Assembly: GCA_964504565.1 (NCBI GenBank)
Contig: CAZDEY010000001.1
Location: 372,001 to 436,000 of the forward strand
Direction of reading: 5' to 3'
From: Cesiribacter sp964504565
Lineage (GTDB): Bacteria; Bacteroidota; Bacteroidia; Cytophagales; Cyclobacteriaceae
DNA length: 64,000 nt
The position numbers were made by a program, and so were the translations under genes. The notes under the pieces are model-generated. The model was not told where the DNA came from. It ran no database searches and was given only the letters and a program-made list of their open reading frames with translations. Shown here in pieces: positions 60,720-64,000 of the stretch. Numbering within the stretch: the first letter of the stretch is position 1; every line of letters begins with the position of its first letter.

Positions 60720-61361
60720 ATGAAAACCCTGCTCGATCTATCCGGCTGGAACCGCGCTGAACACTTCCGGTTTTTTAAAGATTTTTCCGAACCCTACTTT
60801 GGCCTGACTGCTCCGGTTGACTGCACCAGCCTGTATAAGTTGGCCAAAGCTACCAATACTTCGTTCTTTTTACGCTACTTGTACGCCTCGTGCCGGGCAG
60901 CCAATCAGGTTGAAAATTTCCGCTACCGAATTGAAGAGGGTAACGTGGTGGTATACGACAAAATACACGCCAGCAGCACCATTGGCCGGCCCGATGGTAC
61001 CTTCGGCTTTTCGTTTATAGAAGACTATACTGCTTGGGAAGATTTTTACCGCGAAGCCGCCAAAGAAGTGGAGCGGGTAAAGCAAACCCCCGGCCTCTGC
61101 TTTAATGAGAACGCCAAGCGCCAAGATACCTGCCACTATTCGGCTATACCCTGGAGCAAATTTAGCAGCCTTACCCACGCCCGCCACTTTGATTACCCCG
61201 ACAGCGCGCCTAAAATTTCCTTTGGCAAAGTTTATAAAGAAGGCTCTAAGCTGCTGATGCCAATTGCAGTGTATGTAAACCACGCCCTTATGGATGCATA
61301 CCACGTAAATTTGTATCTGGAGGCCCTGCAGGAAGGGTTTGATAATAATCCTACAGAGTAG
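60720..61361 (+). CDS. CAT-like acetyltransferase (chloramphenicol O-acetyltransferase family)
   Basis: 213 residues from ATG 60720; an in-frame TTG at 60714 falls inside the -7 box and is rejected. It has RAEHFRFFKDFSEPYFGLT (the CAT N-terminal pattern) and, near the C-terminus, VNHALMDAYHV. In that motif the catalytic His and structural Asp of HxxxD are kept, while the first His of HH is Asn and the Gly of DG is Ala. The protein may act on a hydroxyl-bearing metabolite. Chloramphenicol resistance is not implied. Confidence 0.88.
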   Translation: MKTLLDLSGWNRAEHFRFFKDFSEPYFGLTAPVDCTSLYKLAKATNTSFFLRYLYASCRAANQVENFRYRIEEGNVVVYDKIHASSTIGRPDGTFGFSFIEDYTAWEDFYREAAKEVERVKQTPGLCFNENAKRQDTCHYSAIPWSKFSSLTHARHFDYPDSAPKISFGKVYKEGSKLLMPIAVYVNHALMDAYHVNLYLEALQEGFDNNPTE

Positions 61362-61465
61362 TTTTAATATTAGTATTAGCAATTAGCATTTTTTCGTAAA
61401 TTTCCTACTGAGTTATTTCTGCTTAATTCAACTTTCAACCAACTCAACTAAAGCTAGCTTTTTCA

Positions 61466-62287
61466 ATGAAGTATTCCCTGCTACTGTTTTCAGCCCTGCT
61501 ACTTTGGGCGTGCGACACTACTACCGAAACCAATGAACAGACTGCGGCTGATACCACTGCCCAGGCTTCTTCCGGAGAAAAGAAATTTATAGCGGCCAAT
61601 TCCGATAAAGGAGCCATTGCCTGGGCCGATGCCGTAATGAAAGCCCAAGGCGGCCAGGCTGCCTGGGATAGCGCCCGCTATTTCCACTGGACGTTCTTTG
61701 GCCGCCGTAACTTGCTATGGGACAAAAAAACCGGCCGCGTTCGTATTGAAAACATTGAGGACAGCACCGTATACCTAATCAACATAAAAACCGATACCGG
61801 CCGGGTGTGGACTAACGGTAGCGAAATGCAAAACGCCGCCCGCCTGCCCGAATTGGTACAACAGGGCAAAAGCATCTGGAACAACGACAGCTATTGGATT
61901 TTTATGCCCTTTAAGCTAAAAGACCCGGGTGTTACCTTATACTACGCCGGCATGATGGCCGACGAAACAGATAGCACCAAACGAGCCGCTGTAGTAGAAA
62001 TGCACTTTGATGAAGTAGGCGATACCCCGCAGAATAAGTACCGCATCTATATTAACCCCAGCGATAGCCTGGTGCACGCCTGGGCCTATTATAACGAGCG
62101 CTCCGATGAACAACCTGCCCTAATTACCCCCTGGCAAGATTACCAGGAATATAATGGCCTAAAGCTTTCCGGCGACCGTGGGGATGGACGTTTAATAACC
62201 AATATCTGGGTAAAAAACGAAGTAGCCGATACCTACTTTACTAAATTTTGGCCTACTAAAACCGAGCAGCAAAATACTAACCCCTAA
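61466..62287 (+). CDS. Lipoprotein of unknown family
   Basis: 273 residues. Lipobox LLLWAC with Cys near residue 16, a Thr-rich linker (TTTETNEQTAADTTAQASS) and a beta-rich mature domain (RYFHWTFFGRRNLLWDKKTG, VYLINIKTDTGRVWTNGSE). It may be a LolA-like or outer-membrane-linked fold by appearance, with no clear motif. The stop overlaps the rmuC start by one base (TAATG). Confidence 0.75.
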   Translation: MKYSLLLFSALLLWACDTTTETNEQTAADTTAQASSGEKKFIAANSDKGAIAWADAVMKAQGGQAAWDSARYFHWTFFGRRNLLWDKKTGRVRIENIEDSTVYLINIKTDTGRVWTNGSEMQNAARLPELVQQGKSIWNNDSYWIFMPFKLKDPGVTLYYAGMMADETDSTKRAAVVEMHFDEVGDTPQNKYRIYINPSDSLVHAWAYYNERSDEQPALITPWQDYQEYNGLKLSGDRGDGRLITNIWVKNEVADTYFTKFWPTKTEQQNTNP

Positions 62288-63606
62288 TGCCTGAACTGGT
62301 CTGGCTTATACTGGCAGTTATTACCGGCGGTACGTTGGGTGCCGCCCTGGTTTATATAGTGCAACAACAGCGCTACAGCCACCAAAAGCAGACCTCGGCC
62401 GTGCTGGAAGACCAAGCCAACAGCCTGCGCCAGCAGCAAGACCGTCTTCAGCGTGAGTACGAGCGACTACAATATAGCGAGGCAGATTTAAAACAAGCGG
62501 TAGTTCAGGCCCAAACCGAGAACCGTTTTCTGCAGGAGAAACTAAGCAGCCAGAAGGAGGAAGCACGAGCTCAGCAAACTCAGCTTAAGGAGCAGTTTCA
62601 GAACCTGGCCAATGAGGTATTGGCCCGCCAGCGCGAACAACTGGCCCACGACAACCGCGAACGCCTGGGTCTACTGCTAGATCCGCTTAAGGAACGGATT
62701 CAGGGTTTTGAGAAAAAGGTTGAAGAAACCCATCAGGCCCAAAGCGTACAGCACGGGGTGCTTAAGGCTGAACTGGAACGCCTGGCTACGCTAAACCAAA
62801 GCATGAGCGATGAGGCTCGCCAGCTTACCCAAGCCCTTAAAGGCGATAATAAAGCCCAGGGCAATTGGGGCGAGTTGGTACTGGAACGGATACTGGAAGC
62901 CAGTGGCCTGCGCCGCGGCCAGGAGTACTGGCTGCAGGGCGAGGGTATGCAACTGCGGAGCGAAGAGGGCAAACACCAGAAGCCCGACGTTATTATTAGC
63001 CTGCCCGAAGGCCGCCACCTGATTATTGACTCCAAGGTTTCGCTAAAAGCCTATGATGCCTATTTGGGTTGTGAAGATGAAGAGAAGAACCAGCACTTAC
63101 GAAATCATATTGTTAGCCTACGGCGGCATATTCAGGGCTTGGCCGAGCGGCACTACGCCCAGTTGCAAAAATTAAACAGCCCCGATTTTGTATTGCTTTT
63201 TTTGCCTATTGAAGCCTCGTTGAGCCTGGCGCTGCAAGCCGAAGGCCAGGAATTATTTAGCTACGCCTGGGAACGCAAGGTAGTTTTGGTAAGTCCTACT
63301 ACACTGCTGGCTACCTTACGCACCACCGCCGCCGTGTGGAAGTACGAAAAGCAGAACCGCAATGCCCTGCAGATAGCCGAAGAAAGCGGCAAGCTCTACG
63401 ATAAATTCTACGGCTTTGTGCAGGAGCTGGAAAAGGTAGGAAAGTATATGCAGCAGGGCCAGCAGGCTTACGATGAGGCCATAAAAAAACTCAGTACCGG
63501 CAAAGGCAATCTTCTGCATAAAGCCGAAAAGCTAAAGCAAATGGGTATTTCCGCTAAAAAAGATATGGAAAACTTACAATTGCCCAATCAGGGTGGGGTA
63601 GAGTAG
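62287..63606 (+). CDS. rmuC: DNA recombination protein RmuC
   Basis: 439 residues. N-terminal membrane helix (1-21), a long coiled coil (about 25-150, QDRLQREYERLQYSEADLKQ), then the RmuC nuclease-like domain with NWGELVLERILEASGLRRG, HLIIDSKVSLKAYDAYL and LPIEASLSLALQ. It has a PD-(D/E)xK-type fold and limits inversions at short inverted repeats in E. coli. The molecular role is only partly known. Confidence 0.95.
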   Translation: MPELVWLILAVITGGTLGAALVYIVQQQRYSHQKQTSAVLEDQANSLRQQQDRLQREYERLQYSEADLKQAVVQAQTENRFLQEKLSSQKEEARAQQTQLKEQFQNLANEVLARQREQLAHDNRERLGLLLDPLKERIQGFEKKVEETHQAQSVQHGVLKAELERLATLNQSMSDEARQLTQALKGDNKAQGNWGELVLERILEASGLRRGQEYWLQGEGMQLRSEEGKHQKPDVIISLPEGRHLIIDSKVSLKAYDAYLGCEDEEKNQHLRNHIVSLRRHIQGLAERHYAQLQKLNSPDFVLLFLPIEASLSLALQAEGQELFSYAWERKVVLVSPTTLLATLRTTAAVWKYEKQNRNALQIAEESGKLYDKFYGFVQELEKVGKYMQQGQQAYDEAIKKLSTGKGNLLHKAEKLKQMGISAKKDMENLQLPNQGGVE

Positions 63607-63623
63607 GTGGTTATTGAGCTTTC

Positions 63624-63935
63624 GTGCTTAAATTAGGTTCTAGAAAATTATACACCGAATTGCCTAGAACTAATCCCATAACCGAAAAGCAGAAGATTAA
63701 ACGCTTTTTGAGAGTAATTCCTATTTACTATCTGGCAGTATTTATGCTCTACCTTCTCCTACTTTTACTAAGTACTTTGCCTTGGTTTGGTCCTCAACTT
63801 AGCCAACGCATTATCGATATCATTACCGGGCCAATTATAATACTGGCTTGCCTGCTACCCATTTTGCCGGTTATACTTCTGGCACTAACCCAATTTGAGC
63901 GGCTGTTAGATTATATACTGAGGTTTAAAAAATAA
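63624..63935 (+). CDS. Small membrane protein
   Basis: 103 residues from a GTG; the family is not recognised. Two strong hydrophobic segments (about 31-50 and 70-92) flank a short loop. The N-terminal part is basic. It begins 17 bases after rmuC and may be in one transcript. Confidence 0.65.
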   Translation: MLKLGSRKLYTELPRTNPITEKQKIKRFLRVIPIYYLAVFMLYLLLLLLSTLPWFGPQLSQRIIDIITGPIIILACLLPILPVILLALTQFERLLDYILRFKK

Positions 63936-64000
63936 TTACAGTTCATCAAGTCAAACACTTTTTCATTTTTTTATTGATCTGATATACAACTGATTAAGAT

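Noticed and set aside
1..64000. CRISPR arrays, prophage, IS elements with transposase, rRNA genes.
   Set aside because: No regular direct repeats with spacers, no phage or transposase-like products and no rRNA sequence were seen on either strand.

Overview
The window reads as a chromosomal segment of a pigmented Bacteroidota bacterium, most likely of the order Cytophagales. The evidence is several near-perfect Bacteroidota -7 boxes (TAnnTTTG) just upstream of genes, almost no Shine-Dalgarno sites, many OmpA/PD40 outer-membrane proteins including a PorE-like one (type IX secretion), prolyl oligopeptidase and M1 peptidase lipoproteins, and a carotenoid cluster of the kind that makes flexixanthin-like pigments. 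No rRNA, ordinary tRNA, CRISPR array, prophage or recognisable insertion sequence is visible. All large ORFs are intact except gdhA, which the window edge cuts, and a 5'-truncated remnant near 51.7-52.0 kb.

Layout. 0-14.8 kb: end of glutamate dehydrogenase, a membrane histidine kinase, an MFS transporter, small membrane and secreted proteins, three OmpA-family envelope proteins, a PAS kinase that lacks its phospho-acceptor histidine, rfbA, and a three-gene envelope-stress-like operon. 14.8-31.1 kb: an RNA-repair/Ro60 locus, the most interesting part of the window. It holds a WYL regulator fused to a PhyH-type Fe(II)/2-oxoglutarate dioxygenase, a DUF559 endonuclease, RtcB RNA ligase, an AT-rich leucine-rich-repeat protein, the Ro60 (TROVE-vWA) protein and three tandem Y-RNA genes not reported by any ORF caller. 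Two of these RNAs carry tRNA-like T-arms. A zinc-ribbon protein and a SWIM / DUF5691 / MoxR ATPase / DUF5682 / vWA cassette follow. rtcB and ro60 are preceded by the same 42-bp promoter-like module, which ties them into one regulon, and a family of GC-rich palindromic repeats is confined to this locus.

31.1-52.9 kb: ordinary envelope, signalling and peptidase genes: an HExxH secreted protein, a PorE-like OmpA protein, a response regulator, two M1 peptidases, a PAS-PAS histidine kinase, a BLUF photoreceptor, ApbE, an S9 peptidase, GNAT enzymes and small DUF proteins. It includes a gene remnant bracketed by two copies of a 33-bp perfect or near-perfect palindrome. 52.9-61.4 kb: carotenoid island (cruF-like hydratase, crtZ, a CarH/LitR-type B12 photoreceptor regulator, an ECF sigma factor, crtI, crtB, ispH, crtW) with a uracil-DNA-glycosylase-like gene and a CAT-like acetyltransferase. 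61.4-64 kb: a lipoprotein, rmuC and a small membrane protein.

How the genes work together. In the Ro60 locus, RtcB would reseal RNA ends, Ro60 with its Y RNAs would bind or sort damaged RNAs, and the MoxR-vWA cassette would act as a chaperone-like machine of unknown target. The WYL-PhyH protein is the likely regulator; it takes the place that sigma-54-dependent RtcR holds in proteobacterial rtcBA loci. In the carotenoid island, ispH feeds the isoprenoid precursor pool, crtB and crtI make the acyclic chain, and crtZ, crtW and cruF add hydroxyl, keto and 1'-hydroxyl groups under probable light control by the CarH-like protein and the ECF sigma factor.
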